64,000 nt of DNA from Flagellimonas oceani (GCF_011068285.1 NZ_CP049616.1:1716501-1780500); one strand, 5' to 3'. Positions 9,600 to 19,000 are shown, counted from the stretch's first letter. Notes: generated by a model from the sequence alone, not told the origin. Program-made: numbers and translations.

Positions 9600-10046
9600 A
9601 TGCAAGATTTGAACTTTCCCCCGTATTCGTTTAGGGTCAAAAATAGCCAAAATAGACAGTACATTTTTGACGGGATACGTAAAAAATTTGTGATACTTCA
9701 ACCAGAGGAATGGGTACGGCAACACGTACTCCGGTATTTGGTGTTCACAAAAAATTACCCAAAGAGCCTTATCAATGTGGAAAAGCAACTGGTGGTGAAC
9801 GATTTGAAAAAAAGGTATGATGTTGTGGTATTTGATCCTGATGGCACCATTAACCTATTGATCGAGTGCAAATCGCCCGATGTGAAGGTTACCCAAGATA
9901 CCTTTGACCAAATTGCACGGTACAATTATAAACTAGAGGCCAAACACTTGATGGTGACCAATGGCATGGACCATTATTATTGCAAAATGGACCACGAAAA
10001 TGAAAAGTACACGTTTTTGAAGGATATTCCTGATTTTAGCCGTTAA
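9600..10046 (+). CDS. Orphan type I restriction HsdR N-terminal-domain protein
   Basis: 148 aa, corresponding only to the nuclease-like N-terminal domain of HsdR. Conserved-looking elements are the WVRQHVLRYLV helix, a YDVVVFDPDG strand and IECKSPDVKV, which together form a PD-(D/E)xK-like D...ExK arrangement (D in YDVVV, E and K in ECK). No HsdM, HsdS or helicase part is nearby. The next gene begins 12 bp downstream, suggesting an operon with the glycosyltransferase. This short orphan form is widespread in Flavobacteriia, next to holA in genomes I recall. Probably a nuclease-fold housekeeping protein; function not established. Confidence 0.8.
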   Translation: MQDLNFPPYSFRVKNSQNRQYIFDGIRKKFVILQPEEWVRQHVLRYLVFTKNYPKSLINVEKQLVVNDLKKRYDVVVFDPDGTINLLIECKSPDVKVTQDTFDQIARYNYKLEAKHLMVTNGMDHYYCKMDHENEKYTFLKDIPDFSR

Positions 10047-10058
10047 TTTGCCTCCGTT

Positions 10059-11060
10059 TTGAAAATCGCCGTAGTCATACTCAACTGGAATGGGGAAGCC
10101 TTGCTCGAAAGGTTCCTGCCTTCGATTACGGAATACTCCCATGGAGCGGAGATTTATGTGGTGGACAATAACAGCACCGACGGATCGGTGGATTTTCTAA
10201 AACAGAACTACCCAACGGTCGGAATCGTTCAGAATAGTAGCAACGGTGGTTTTGCCAAAGGTTATAACGATGGCCTTAAGCATATTGAAGCCGATGTATT
10301 CTGTTTACTGAATTCCGATGTGGAAGTAACTCCCAATTGGCTGGAACCCATCAAGGATGCTTTTAAGTCTATTCCTGAAGCTTCCATCATCCAACCCAAA
10401 ATTTTGGACCTCACGCAAAAAGATCATTTTGAATATGCCGGTGCGGCAGGCGGGTTCATTGATATGTTCGGGTACCCGTTTTGCAGGGGACGTATTTTCC
10501 AGACCATAGAAAAGGACGAGGGGCAGTACAACGATATTCAGGAAGTGTTCTGGGCCACGGGAGCATGTATGTTCGTTAAAAGTGATGTATTTCATCAACT
10601 GGAAGGCTTTGATGAAGATTATTTTGCCCATCAAGAAGAAATAGATCTTTGTTGGCGCGCCAAAAATGCAGGTCACAAAATTTATTATGTGGGCCACAGC
10701 AGCGTTTACCATTTAGGGGGCAGTACGTTATCCAACATGAACCCCAAAAAAACATTCCTGAATTTTAGAAATTCCCTGTACTCCATCACCAAGAACCTTC
10801 CCAGCAAAAAAGCGTTGCCCTTGGTATTCGCAAGATTGCTCTTGGATGCAGTGGCCGCCCTACGCTTTGTTGCCCAGTTCAAGTTCGACCATTGCTTTGC
10901 CATATTAAGGGCCCATCTCAGTTTTTATGCTAACTTTATAAAAATGTATAAAAAGCGGGAAAAAGCTAATTTTATATTAAAATATTACATCACGACATCC
11001 ATAGTGTGGTCCTACTTCGTACATCAAGTAGAGAATTTTAACATTTTAGTAAAAGATTAA
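10059..11060 (+). CDS. Family 2 glycosyltransferase
   Basis: 333-aa GT-A fold enzyme predicted to move a sugar from a nucleotide donor to a cell-envelope polysaccharide. The start is TTG (LKIAVVILNWNG), the only sensible one because VVILNWNGE is the first beta strand. Nucleotide and metal-binding segments: VVDNNSTDGS, the DxD-like LLNSDVEVTPNW, and FDEDYFAHQEEIDLCWRAKNAG carrying the ED acidic catalytic region. The C-terminal amphipathic region suggests membrane association. It resembles the rhamnosyltransferase (WbbL-like) branch; the exact sugar is unknown. It lies 12 bp after the HsdR-N gene. Confidence 0.9.
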   Translation: MKIAVVILNWNGEALLERFLPSITEYSHGAEIYVVDNNSTDGSVDFLKQNYPTVGIVQNSSNGGFAKGYNDGLKHIEADVFCLLNSDVEVTPNWLEPIKDAFKSIPEASIIQPKILDLTQKDHFEYAGAAGGFIDMFGYPFCRGRIFQTIEKDEGQYNDIQEVFWATGACMFVKSDVFHQLEGFDEDYFAHQEEIDLCWRAKNAGHKIYYVGHSSVYHLGGSTLSNMNPKKTFLNFRNSLYSITKNLPSKKALPLVFARLLLDAVAALRFVAQFKFDHCFAILRAHLSFYANFIKMYKKREKANFILKYYITTSIVWSYFVHQVENFNILVKD

Positions 11061-11156
11061 CGATACCGAAATATGGGAACTTGGCTTTTTCTCTAATTTT
11101 GGTTTAGTTTTTTAACATTTGATATATCTAACAATCCTTAAATTATACTCTGAACT

Positions 11157-12029
11157 ATGAAAAAAATTTTTCTAGGAACATTGGCGATGACAGTCCTATT
11201 ATCCTCTTGCGTATCGCAAAAGAAATATGCCGAACTGGAGGCCAAGCACAAAGAAGCACAAGACCTATTGAACTCTGCAACCGTTAAATTGAACGATTGC
11301 TTGGAAGAAAAAGCAACCGCAGACTCTAGGTTGAAAACTCTCGAAGATCAAAATGCATTCCTTAAAGCGAACAACCAAGAGCTCATAAACAATATGGGCA
11401 ACTTGACCACGCTTACAACCAAAGGTGCAGAAAACCTTGAAAAATCTTTGGAAAGCTTAAAAGAAAAAGACCTTACCATTAGAAAACTGCAAGATGCCGT
11501 TACACGCAGGGATTCTGTAAACCTTTCTTTGGTACAGAGCTTAAAAGGTGTATTGGGCAACTTGGACGATGAAGACATCGAAATCAGTGTTGAAAAAGGT
11601 GTGGTATTCGTATCCATCTCCGACAAACTATTGTTTAGAAGCGGAAGCTACAACGTAACCAATGCTGCAAAAGAAGTACTTGGAAAAGTAGCCAAAGTGG
11701 TAAACAACAAACCTGATTTTGAATTTATGGTAGAAGGACACACTGATAATGTACCTTACAGAAGCGGTGTTCTACTTGACAACTGGGATTTGAGTGCCAA
11801 AAGAGCAACATCCGTTGTTAGGATACTACAAGATGATTTTGGTGTAGACCCTGCAAGAATGACTGCTGCCGGACGTAGCTACTACGTACCATTGGTTGGC
11901 AACGATACTTCTGCAAACAGAGCCAAAAACAGAAGAACAAGAATTGTTGTACTTCCAAAAATCGATCAGTTCTATAGCATGATCGAAGAAGGAATGAAGG
12001 ACCCTGCTATCGGAGGTTCCGGCAAATAA
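11157..12029 (+). CDS. OmpA family peptidoglycan-associated lipoprotein
   Basis: 290 aa. A type II signal peptide ends in LLSSC, with Cys as lipid anchor. A coiled coil follows (residues about 25-130, heptad-rich KYAELEAKHKEAQDLL), then a C-terminal OmpA domain (about 140-275). The peptidoglycan-binding residues are present: VEGHTDNVPY, WDLSAKRATSVV and NRAKNRRTRIVV. It probably tethers the outer membrane to the wall. A TAATTTTG -7-like element lies at 11094-11101. Transcription ends at the strong hairpin at 12057-12087. A degenerate paralogue lies at 22130-22903. Confidence 0.92.
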   Translation: MKKIFLGTLAMTVLLSSCVSQKKYAELEAKHKEAQDLLNSATVKLNDCLEEKATADSRLKTLEDQNAFLKANNQELINNMGNLTTLTTKGAENLEKSLESLKEKDLTIRKLQDAVTRRDSVNLSLVQSLKGVLGNLDDEDIEISVEKGVVFVSISDKLLFRSGSYNVTNAAKEVLGKVAKVVNNKPDFEFMVEGHTDNVPYRSGVLLDNWDLSAKRATSVVRILQDDFGVDPARMTAAGRSYYVPLVGNDTSANRAKNRRTRIVVLPKIDQFYSMIEEGMKDPAIGGSGK

Positions 12030-12056
12030 AAAATAAGCTCAAGCTTATAAAAAAGG

Positions 12057-12087
12057 AAAGCGGCCAAATATTTGGCCGCTTTTTTTT
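12057..12087. terminator. Bidirectional intrinsic terminator
   Basis: A 12-bp perfect stem (AAAGCGGCCAAA / TTTGGCCGCTTT) with a TA loop is followed by eight T residues on the + strand and flanked by A-rich sequence on the other. It sits between the convergent OmpA gene and the Sua5/YciO gene and can serve both. Confidence 0.92.
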
Positions 12088-12088
12088 G

Positions 12089-12709
12089 TCAATAAATATC
12101 AAGGCTTCCTTTGCCCTCACGGATAACTTCCGGTTCATCACCGGATAGATCTATGACAGTGGAAGCAACATTGTCCCCGTAGCCCCCATCAATCACAACA
12201 TCCACAAGATTTTGCCACTTTTCATAAATTAGCTCGGGATCTGTGGTATATTCCAAAATATCGTCATCATCACGAATAGATGTAGAAACAATGGGATGTC
12301 CCAATCCGGCCACCAAGGCTCGTGCAATTGAATTATCGGGCACACGAATACCTACGGTCTTCTTTTTCTTAAAATCCTTCGGTAGATTGTTGTTTCCCGG
12401 TAGAATAAAAGTATACGGGCCCGGCAAAGTCCTCTTAAGAATCTTGAACGTAGGGCTGTCTATTTGGCGAACATAATCGGATAAATTGCTCAGGTCGGCA
12501 CAAATAAAGGACCAATTGGCCTTTTCCAACTTTACCCCTTTTATTCTTGCAATGCGCTGCAATGCCTTTGAATTGGTAATATCGCAACCTAATCCGTAAA
12601 CCGTATCGGTAGGATAAATTACAAGTCCGCCCCTTTTCAGCACATCCACAACTTGTTGTACCTGTTTGGGGTTCGGGTTTTCTTCATAAAGTTTTATAAA
12701 CTCTGCCAT
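12089..12709 (-). CDS. L-threonylcarbamoyladenylate synthase (Sua5/YciO/YrdC family)
   Basis: 206-aa cytoplasmic YrdC-fold protein. Family members make threonylcarbamoyl-AMP from threonine, bicarbonate and ATP for tRNA t6A37. Characteristic segments: GGLVIYPTDTVYGLGCDI, then the basic KGVKLEKANWSFICADLSNL, RTLPGPYTFILPGNN and VGIRVPDN. The KxR/SxN nucleotide-binding set is only partly evident, so it could be the YciO-like branch rather than the essential TsaC. A TATCTTTG -7 element lies upstream on the minus strand at 12748-12755. Confidence 0.85.
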   Translation of the reverse strand: MAEFIKLYEENPNPKQVQQVVDVLKRGGLVIYPTDTVYGLGCDITNSKALQRIARIKGVKLEKANWSFICADLSNLSDYVRQIDSPTFKILKRTLPGPYTFILPGNNNLPKDFKKKKTVGIRVPDNSIARALVAGLGHPIVSTSIRDDDDILEYTTDPELIYEKWQNLVDVVIDGGYGDNVASTVIDLSGDEPEVIREGKGSLDIY

Positions 12710-12747
12710 CTTATCAAAATATTGGGATCAACATAAGGGGTTGACTA

Positions 12748-12755
12748 CAAAGATA
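12748..12755 (-). promoter_or_regulatory. -7 element (TATCTTTG) for the Sua5/YciO gene
   Basis: On the minus strand TATCTTTG matches TAnnTTTG exactly, 39 bp before the start codon. A clear TTG at -33 is lacking, so strength is uncertain. Confidence 0.45.
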
Positions 12756-12863
12756 ATATTAAATACACCTTGCTAGAAAAGGATTCAATCCCTGTTAAAT
12801 ATATGATAAAGCACCCAACCCAAGATCTTTTCAGAATCTATATATAAAGTGAAAAGGGGCATT

Positions 12864-12893
12864 CGTCAATTCAAATGGGGGTTACATAAATTA
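12864..12893 (+). promoter_or_regulatory. Direct-repeat operator, CGTCAATTC ... CATAAATTA, 21 bp apart
   Basis: CGTCAATTC at 12864-12872 and a weaker CATAAATTA at 12885-12893 begin 21 bp apart. The second ends 53 bp before the start of the lipoprotein gene. Position and orientation match the sites at 8106, 49534 and 62589. The left half-site context (GGGGCATTCGTCAATTC) is shared with the ComM and surface-lipoprotein sites. Confidence 0.5.
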
Positions 12894-12946
12894 TACCCCT
12901 AAAGATTGATAATAATACTGCAACTTTAAATCAAAATTATACCGCT

Positions 12947-13573
12947 ATGAAATTAAAAACATATGCTCCGTTGATCTTGACCTCTCTTCTTTTGATATTT
13001 TTTATAGGTTGTGATTCGCAAAACAAGTCAGAACAAAATCAGCTGGACACAAAAGAAACCTTGGCCCAATTGGACGTCCTTTTGGGACAATTGGAAAAAT
13101 TGGAGGTTACGGGGTGCAAAAACATTGATGGTATTGTGATCATTAATGAAAAGATAAGGGGATTGATAGAAAATATACGGACCAGCAAAAAGTTTGATAA
13201 TTTGGTGGATACTTTTAACAAAAACCAGCACCGAATTGACTTAGTTGTCTCAGAAGACGAACAATTCGCAATTTTCTCTTGGGAAACCAAAATGGACTGT
13301 TTGGGCAACCAAATCAAAAACATTGCGCTATATAAAACAAACGAAAAAGTAAGGGTGTCCTCTTTATATGGCACACCAATGCTGTACCGTGAAATTTCGC
13401 AGACCGAGCTAAATCACCAAATGTATTATATCCTTGGTGGAAACACTGCTGAGAACACTTCGAAAGTGACCCAGAAAATCTATAAAATCACCAACGGTTA
13501 CATTGAAGAAGCCCAAATACCGTTACAAGAGTTGTCGTACAACAAAAAGAGCCTTATTACTTTTGATGAATGA
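12947..13573 (+). CDS. Lipoprotein of unknown function
   Basis: 208 aa. The signal peptide has a lipobox (FFIGC, Cys at about residue 25) followed by a polar Asp/Gln/Glu/Lys-rich linker, so export and lipid anchoring are expected. I do not recognise the remaining domain (mixed alpha/beta, two further Cys). It has its own upstream gap carrying a phased CGTCAATT repeat, and it ends 7 bp from the convergent hydrolase gene. Confidence 0.75.
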   Translation: MKLKTYAPLILTSLLLIFFIGCDSQNKSEQNQLDTKETLAQLDVLLGQLEKLEVTGCKNIDGIVIINEKIRGLIENIRTSKKFDNLVDTFNKNQHRIDLVVSEDEQFAIFSWETKMDCLGNQIKNIALYKTNEKVRVSSLYGTPMLYREISQTELNHQMYYILGGNTAENTSKVTQKIYKITNGYIEEAQIPLQELSYNKKSLITFDE

Positions 13574-13580
13574 ATACCAT

Positions 13581-15821
13581 TTAATCATCAACACCGCTTT
13601 GCCTGTAAAAGCCTATATCATCCAAAATAACAACCCCCAAGGTATCTTCGTCAAAAACCAGGGCAATATGCTTAAGTTTTGATAAATCAAGACTGTCGTT
13701 CATTTTTAAGAAAGACGAAATGGACACATAACAACTCTTTAACTGAATTTCGGAATTGTTCCCGATCATATCCTTGTCCAAAAACTTGAACTTGGTAAAC
13801 TTGGTCCTTATGGTACCGGGCAACCTATTGTGATCGGCCAACGCTACTCCTGCCGAGTTTCCTAAACTGTCTTTCAGTACAATACTAAAATTGAATCCCA
13901 CTTTTGGGTCTTCCGTCTTTTTTTCCTTCGTCTTTTTGTCTTCATCCCCGATTTCTAATTCAGCGATGTCCCCCATAGCCATTGAAATTGCCAAAGTATC
14001 AGCGGTCCCAAAATGCTGCAACGTGTCCGGTAAATTAATTGTATACGTGGGCAAGGAATCATTATCAACGTCCGGGCCATAGCTCCATCCAAGTACAAGG
14101 GCGTTGTTCTGTTGGCTTCCCCCATCTCGGGATTCCAATTCCATTTCACGCCAAACTTTAAAGTTCTTTGCGGACAATTGCACTCCTTTACATGCACGGG
14201 TCACATCCAAATCGCCCTCAAAATCTACAAGTACCTGCTTATTTGCATCACTGTATTGGCTCCTGTAATCTTCCTTTGGCAGCCAATTGCTCACCAAATC
14301 CACATTTTTGAACATGGGCCGGTACCTTTCGTTCCCATTTAACACCGCTTCTGCAAAACCGCTTACATAAACCTCGGCGACCTTCCGTTGTTCTTCACCC
14401 GAAACCAAAGGCTCAAGGTTGAGCAACCATTTCATAGGAGCACCAAAATCCGAACGTCCCCAAGTGGAGTTAAACTGACCATGGTTTGCATGGTTCATAT
14501 ACAGACCAGCTTTAAATCCGTCAAAATCATCTGAAAATTGTAAACGATGGAAAGGACGCATCCCCCAGAAACTGGTCTCATCCGAATCATAAGCTCCTTG
14601 AATACTCAAATAATTGATATCCTTTAGGCTGATTTCCCGATCATAGCGATAATCTGTTGGTGCAATGGTGATTATCCCTTTGATGCCATAACCAAAATCA
14701 AACTTTTCGTTACCGTTATCGGGAAATCTATCCAGTTTGTTGAACGCTGCGGCTATGGACACGGCCTCTCCTCCCCTGGAATGACCTACAAGAACAATAT
14801 TGTCCATATCCACCTTACCGGCCAATTCGGAATTACTGTCTTGGTTCCATTGGTTCCATTGTTCCAAATGTTTGAGCAACAACCAGCCACGAACGGGCAT
14901 TTCCTTGCCCATAAAGTCGCCCGACCAATGACCGTTGATAAAATTCTCATCCACTGAGACCCCTATGATTCCCCTACTGGCCAAAAGCTCTCCAAGATAG
15001 GCGTAGCCACCATCGGAATAATCGAGCATGCTGTGGTTGCCATGCACCATCATCACCATTGGGAAAGGTCCTTCGCCCTTGGGCATGTACACACGGGCAT
15101 TCAACGGAAAACTGTCCACTCCAAAGCCCCAATATTTTTCGCGCCACTTTTTCTTTTTCCCTTTCCATTCCGGCAACAACAAGGAAGCATCAACAGTTGG
15201 TGTCTTTATCTTGATACCTTCGGCATATTCAGGTCTTTTTTCATCCGTTCCACTGCCGTAGGTAAAAACCTCGACCTCAAAATTGCCTTTTTCAGAAGGG
15301 TCATCAACCCCCAATTCGCTCAGCGTAGTTACGGATATACCTTCTTCGGGTGATAGCTCTTCCAAATACGGGTCCCCATTTAGGGCATTGAATCCGTAAA
15401 ACCCTAAAGCTATCAGCACAATACCAAGAACTACAAGTATGCTTCCAGTTCCCGTATTTTTCTTTTTGATGATTTGCCGGACACCCAAAACAATAAATAC
15501 GAGGCAGATAAATCCGAACAAAGCAAGACCATAAAACAGAATGGATGGCCACCTAAAGGCGTACATGCGCATAATGTAAAGGGCCAAAAATCCGCCCAAA
15601 ACCGAGGTTACAAGGGTCAAGGGTATTTGTTTGACCAACGGTGCCAGCCAAGTGAGCAGAAATTTTAATAGAACGATGAGAACAAAACCTATCAGTATTC
15701 CGGCCAACATAGTTACCCAGGCAGGGTATCCAATTGCGTAGTGATAACCGGCCACTCCAAAAAGTGTGACAACAAGAATGGCAACCGCTAAAAATACAGG
15801 TCTAAAAAAATGATTCTTCAT
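13581..15821 (-). CDS. Membrane-anchored alpha/beta hydrolase
   Basis: 746 aa. Residues about 1-150 contain five or six hydrophobic helices, followed by a large alpha/beta-hydrolase domain. The oxyanion region is MVMMVHGNHSMLDYSDGG and the nucleophile elbow is VLVGHSRGGEAVS (Ser in GHSRG). This resembles the chlorophyllase/PAF-acetylhydrolase-like superfamily branch. The distal region (about 500-746) looks like a separate beta-rich domain. Substrate unknown. A perfect 11-bp inverted repeat lies 26 bp upstream of the ATG (15847-15876). Confidence 0.8.
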   Translation of the reverse strand: MKNHFFRPVFLAVAILVVTLFGVAGYHYAIGYPAWVTMLAGILIGFVLIVLLKFLLTWLAPLVKQIPLTLVTSVLGGFLALYIMRMYAFRWPSILFYGLALFGFICLVFIVLGVRQIIKKKNTGTGSILVVLGIVLIALGFYGFNALNGDPYLEELSPEEGISVTTLSELGVDDPSEKGNFEVEVFTYGSGTDEKRPEYAEGIKIKTPTVDASLLLPEWKGKKKKWREKYWGFGVDSFPLNARVYMPKGEGPFPMVMMVHGNHSMLDYSDGGYAYLGELLASRGIIGVSVDENFINGHWSGDFMGKEMPVRGWLLLKHLEQWNQWNQDSNSELAGKVDMDNIVLVGHSRGGEAVSIAAAFNKLDRFPDNGNEKFDFGYGIKGIITIAPTDYRYDREISLKDINYLSIQGAYDSDETSFWGMRPFHRLQFSDDFDGFKAGLYMNHANHGQFNSTWGRSDFGAPMKWLLNLEPLVSGEEQRKVAEVYVSGFAEAVLNGNERYRPMFKNVDLVSNWLPKEDYRSQYSDANKQVLVDFEGDLDVTRACKGVQLSAKNFKVWREMELESRDGGSQQNNALVLGWSYGPDVDNDSLPTYTINLPDTLQHFGTADTLAISMAMGDIAELEIGDEDKKTKEKKTEDPKVGFNFSIVLKDSLGNSAGVALADHNRLPGTIRTKFTKFKFLDKDMIGNNSEIQLKSCYVSISSFLKMNDSLDLSKLKHIALVFDEDTLGVVILDDIGFYRQSGVDD

Positions 15822-15846
15822 AGGGGGAGGTTGGTTGGTTTGGTCG

Positions 15847-15876
15847 TTAAATTCAGAATAATAGCTCTGAATTTAA
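15847..15876. promoter_or_regulatory. Operator-like perfect inverted repeat upstream of the hydrolase gene
   Basis: TTAAATTCAGA (15847-15857) and TCTGAATTTAA (15866-15876) are exact 11-bp inverted arms around an 8-bp spacer, 26 bp from the start codon. No T-tract follows, so it is not a terminator. The arm-centre spacing of 19 bp fits a dimeric helix-turn-helix regulator. Confidence 0.5.
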
Positions 15877-15967
15877 TCAATTTTAACCACTCGAACCGAC
15901 TCCCAAAAATTATTTGAAAAATCCCTAAACCTGTAACGACTTAATTATCAGAAAGCGAAAATTTGTA

Positions 15968-18298
15968 TTAGGCATTGTCCAAAACCTCAAGTTTGGCAAA
16001 ACGGAGCAATAATTTCTTGATCCCACCTTGATCAAAATGGATTTCAGCCTTCCTATCATTGCCGGCTCCCTCAATATTTAAGATTTTTCCCCTTCCAAAA
16101 CGAGTGTGGTTAACGCGCGCTCCCGTTACCAAACCAGGGTCCAAATCCATCGGCTGCGCGGGAGACGATATCTCCGGCTTTAGTTTGCGCAACTTGCGTA
16201 ATTGGTTTTCGTTGGGCTTTTGTACACTTGGTGGCGTACCATTCTGTGGTTTTACCTGGCGTAGTTTGCTCTTGTCCACCTCGCCAAAAATATTTTTATC
16301 GATCGTGGATTTATACCGATAGCCATCATTGACAGGGGTCAGGTTCTCCACATACCGCTCCTCAATTTCCTCCAAAAAACGACTGGGCTCCGCATCGATC
16401 AATTTACCCCAGCGGTACCTGTTTTGGGTATAGGTCAAAAAGGCCTGTTTTTCGGCTCGGGTAAGGGCAACGTAGAACAGTCGTCGCTCTTCTTCGAGTT
16501 CGCTTCGGGTGTTCATGCTCATGGCAGATGGGAACAAATCCTCTTCCATCCCAACAATGTAAACATAGGGGAACTCCAAACCTTTTGCCAAGTGAATGGT
16601 CATTAAAGCCACTCTATCATCATCCTCGATATCCTTGTCCATATCGGTGGCGAGGGCCACATCCTCGAGAAATTCTGTCAAACTTCCGGTCGCATCGGCA
16701 ATTTCTTTCTGGCCCTCCACAAAGTCCTTGATACCATTGAGAAGCTCTTCGATGTTCTCCATCTTGGCAATCCCCTCGGGAGTACCATCTTTTTTGAACT
16801 CTAACAACAACCCTGTTTTTTTGGCCACATGTTCGGACAGCGTAAAGGCATCCGAACCTTCGTTCATGATCTGAAAACTTTTGATCATGGTAACAAAATC
16901 GGCCAACTTGCGCTTTGTACCTGCATTGATGTTCAGGTTCAACCTGTCCAGATTGTCCATCACCTCGTAAATGGACCTCCCGTAATGGTTCGCCGCAACC
17001 ACCAGTTTATCAATAGTGGTCTGCCCTATCCCCCTTGTTGGAAAGTTAATGACACGTTTTAGCGCTTCCTCATCTTTTGGATTGACAATCAATCGTAAAT
17101 AAGCAAGTACATCCTTTATCTCCTTACGTTGATAAAAAGATAATCCACCATAAATCCGGTATGGAATATCCCGTTTGCGCAATGCATCCTCTATGGCACG
17201 GGATTGTGAATTGGTACGGTACAACACCGCAAATTCCCCGTTCTGCATCTGGTTTTGCATCTTGTTCTCAAAAATGGAGCCCGCCACGTAGCGTCCTTCT
17301 TCGGCATCCGTTACACTGCGGTGTATTTTTATCAATCCTCCATCATCATTGGAAGTCCAAACGTTCTTCTCCAACTGGTTTTTATTGTTGGCAATGATGG
17401 AATTGGCCGCACTCACTATATTTTTGGTGGAACGGTAATTCTGTTCCAAACGGTACATCGCCACATCGTCGTAATCCTTTTGAAAGTTGAGGATGTTGTT
17501 AATGTTGGCCCCCCTAAAGGAATAAATACTCTGGGCATCGTCCCCAACCACGCAAATGTTTTGATAACGATCGGACAAAGCTTTTACAATCAGGTACTGG
17601 GAGTGGTTGGTATCCTGGTACTCATCCACCAAAATATATCGGAAACGATCTTGGTATTTCATCAATACCTCCGGAAAACGGGTCAACAGTTCGTTGGTGC
17701 GCAACAAAAGGTCATCAAAATCCATGGCACCCGCCTTAAAGCATCGGTCCACATAATTCTGATAGATCTCCCCCAATCTGGGGCGTTTCGCCATGGCGTC
17801 GGCCTCCATCAATTCAGGATTCTGGAAATAGGCCTTTACGGTGATCAAACTGTTTTTATAAGAGGAGATTCGGTTCTGGACCTGCTTGTACTTGTACACA
17901 TCTTTATCGAGGCCCATTTCCTTGATAATGGCAGCGATCAACCGTTGGGAATCTTGGGTATCGTAAATGGTAAAGTTGCTCGGATAGCCCAGTTTGTCAC
18001 CATCAAAACGCAGCAATTTGGCGAAAACGGAGTGGAACGTGCCCATCCACAGGTTCTTGGCCTCGGAATTCCCCACGATGGTCGCAATACGCTTCTTCAT
18101 TTCACGCGCTGCCTTGTTGGTAAAGGTCAGGGCCAAAATATTAAAGGAATCCACCCCTTGCTCCATCAAATGGGCGATTCTGTAGGTAAGCACACGGGTC
18201 TTTCCGGAGCCGGCACCGGCAATTACCATTAGAGGTCCATCCTTGTGCAGCACGGGAGCGCGCTGCGCATCATTCAATTCATCTATAAAATTACTCAA
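15968..18298 (-). CDS. UvrD/PcrA/Rep-type superfamily 1 DNA helicase
   Basis: 3'-5' helicase acting in excision and mismatch repair and in removing protein or RNA polymerase from DNA. Motifs: Q-motif LNDAQRAPVLH, Walker A VIAGAGSGKTRVLTYRIA, LTFTNKAAREMK, DExx box ILVDEYQDTNHSQ, VVGDDAQSIYSFRGA, LEQNYRST, VALMTIHLAKGLEFPYV and RRLFYVALTRAEKQ. The C-terminus has a Tudor-like tail (GARVNHTRFGRGKIL). I take the TTG at 18298 (MSNFIDELNDAQ). The frame is open to another TTG at 18337, but a TAGATTTT -7-like element at 18353-18360 would leave that one almost leaderless. Confidence 0.93.
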   Translation of the reverse strand: MSNFIDELNDAQRAPVLHKDGPLMVIAGAGSGKTRVLTYRIAHLMEQGVDSFNILALTFTNKAAREMKKRIATIVGNSEAKNLWMGTFHSVFAKLLRFDGDKLGYPSNFTIYDTQDSQRLIAAIIKEMGLDKDVYKYKQVQNRISSYKNSLITVKAYFQNPELMEADAMAKRPRLGEIYQNYVDRCFKAGAMDFDDLLLRTNELLTRFPEVLMKYQDRFRYILVDEYQDTNHSQYLIVKALSDRYQNICVVGDDAQSIYSFRGANINNILNFQKDYDDVAMYRLEQNYRSTKNIVSAANSIIANNKNQLEKNVWTSNDDGGLIKIHRSVTDAEEGRYVAGSIFENKMQNQMQNGEFAVLYRTNSQSRAIEDALRKRDIPYRIYGGLSFYQRKEIKDVLAYLRLIVNPKDEEALKRVINFPTRGIGQTTIDKLVVAANHYGRSIYEVMDNLDRLNLNINAGTKRKLADFVTMIKSFQIMNEGSDAFTLSEHVAKKTGLLLEFKKDGTPEGIAKMENIEELLNGIKDFVEGQKEIADATGSLTEFLEDVALATDMDKDIEDDDRVALMTIHLAKGLEFPYVYIVGMEEDLFPSAMSMNTRSELEEERRLFYVALTRAEKQAFLTYTQNRYRWGKLIDAEPSRFLEEIEERYVENLTPVNDGYRYKSTIDKNIFGEVDKSKLRQVKPQNGTPPSVQKPNENQLRKLRKLKPEISSPAQPMDLDPGLVTGARVNHTRFGRGKILNIEGAGNDRKAEIHFDQGGIKKLLLRFAKLEVLDNA

Positions 18299-18438
18299 GG
18301 GCCAGAAACTTTTAAAAGTAGGTGTGAAATTAGCCAATAATGATCTTTTGCTAAAATCTAGCTTTCAATATTTATAAACATTGATTTCGGTTTTGGACTT
18401 ATTTTTAAATATATTTAACCACTCAACTCAAATAACTG

Positions 18439-18978
18439 ATGAATTTTCAACGTTTACCTCAATTCCTTTTAATTATTCTTGTTTATTCCGGGTTTTCACA
18501 AAATACCAAAACAGGCCCGATCATTGAGGACTTTGGTGCCGTTTGGGAAATTGACAATCCGGATTTTGCAACGGACCAATCACAAGAATTTAAAGCAGTT
18601 TTTGATGTAAAGGATGGCCCGGAATCGGATACAGAGGTCAACAGGAACATTAATACCGTTGCCCGTTTTTTGAACATGCATGCCCAAAGCGGAATACCCG
18701 TCTCACAATTAAAGGCGGCATTGGTGGTACATGGCACCGCAGCAAGGAATTTATTGTCCGACGATGCATATAAAGCAAGATATAAGGTAGAGAATCCAAA
18801 TCGAGAACTTATTGAGAGTTTGTTGAACGCGGATGTGGAAATCATCATGTGTGGGCAATCTTCCAAAACAAGGGATTTTCCAAAGGAAGATTTGATTCCC
18901 GGGGTCAAGATTGCGCTCTCTGCCATGACGGCCAACATCCAATTGCAAAACCAAGGATATCGCCCCATTAAATTATAA
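18439..18978 (+). CDS. Exported DsrE-family protein
   Basis: 179 aa with an N-terminal signal peptide (FLLIILVYSGFSQ). The rest has the DsrE/DsrF fold: LKAALVVHGTAARNLL and a conserved Cys in VEIIMCGQSSKTR, near the site used for sulfur relay in characterised DsrE proteins. Periplasmic members are common in Flavobacteriia and their role is unknown. It lies 22 bp before the amidohydrolase, so they are probably cotranscribed. Confidence 0.82.
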   Translation: MNFQRLPQFLLIILVYSGFSQNTKTGPIIEDFGAVWEIDNPDFATDQSQEFKAVFDVKDGPESDTEVNRNINTVARFLNMHAQSGIPVSQLKAALVVHGTAARNLLSDDAYKARYKVENPNRELIESLLNADVEIIMCGQSSKTRDFPKEDLIPGVKIALSAMTANIQLQNQGYRPIKL

Positions 18979-19000
18979 ACTAACTCAACACAATTATATT

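Noticed and set aside
9600..10046. HsdR-N gene considered as part of a restriction-modification defence locus
   Set aside because: Only the N-terminal domain is present and no methylase, specificity or helicase gene is nearby.
17255..18232. Long open frame of 325 codons antisense to the UvrD helicase
   Set aside because: Codon-bias shadow of the real helicase gene; the antisense translation resembles no protein and has no upstream signals.
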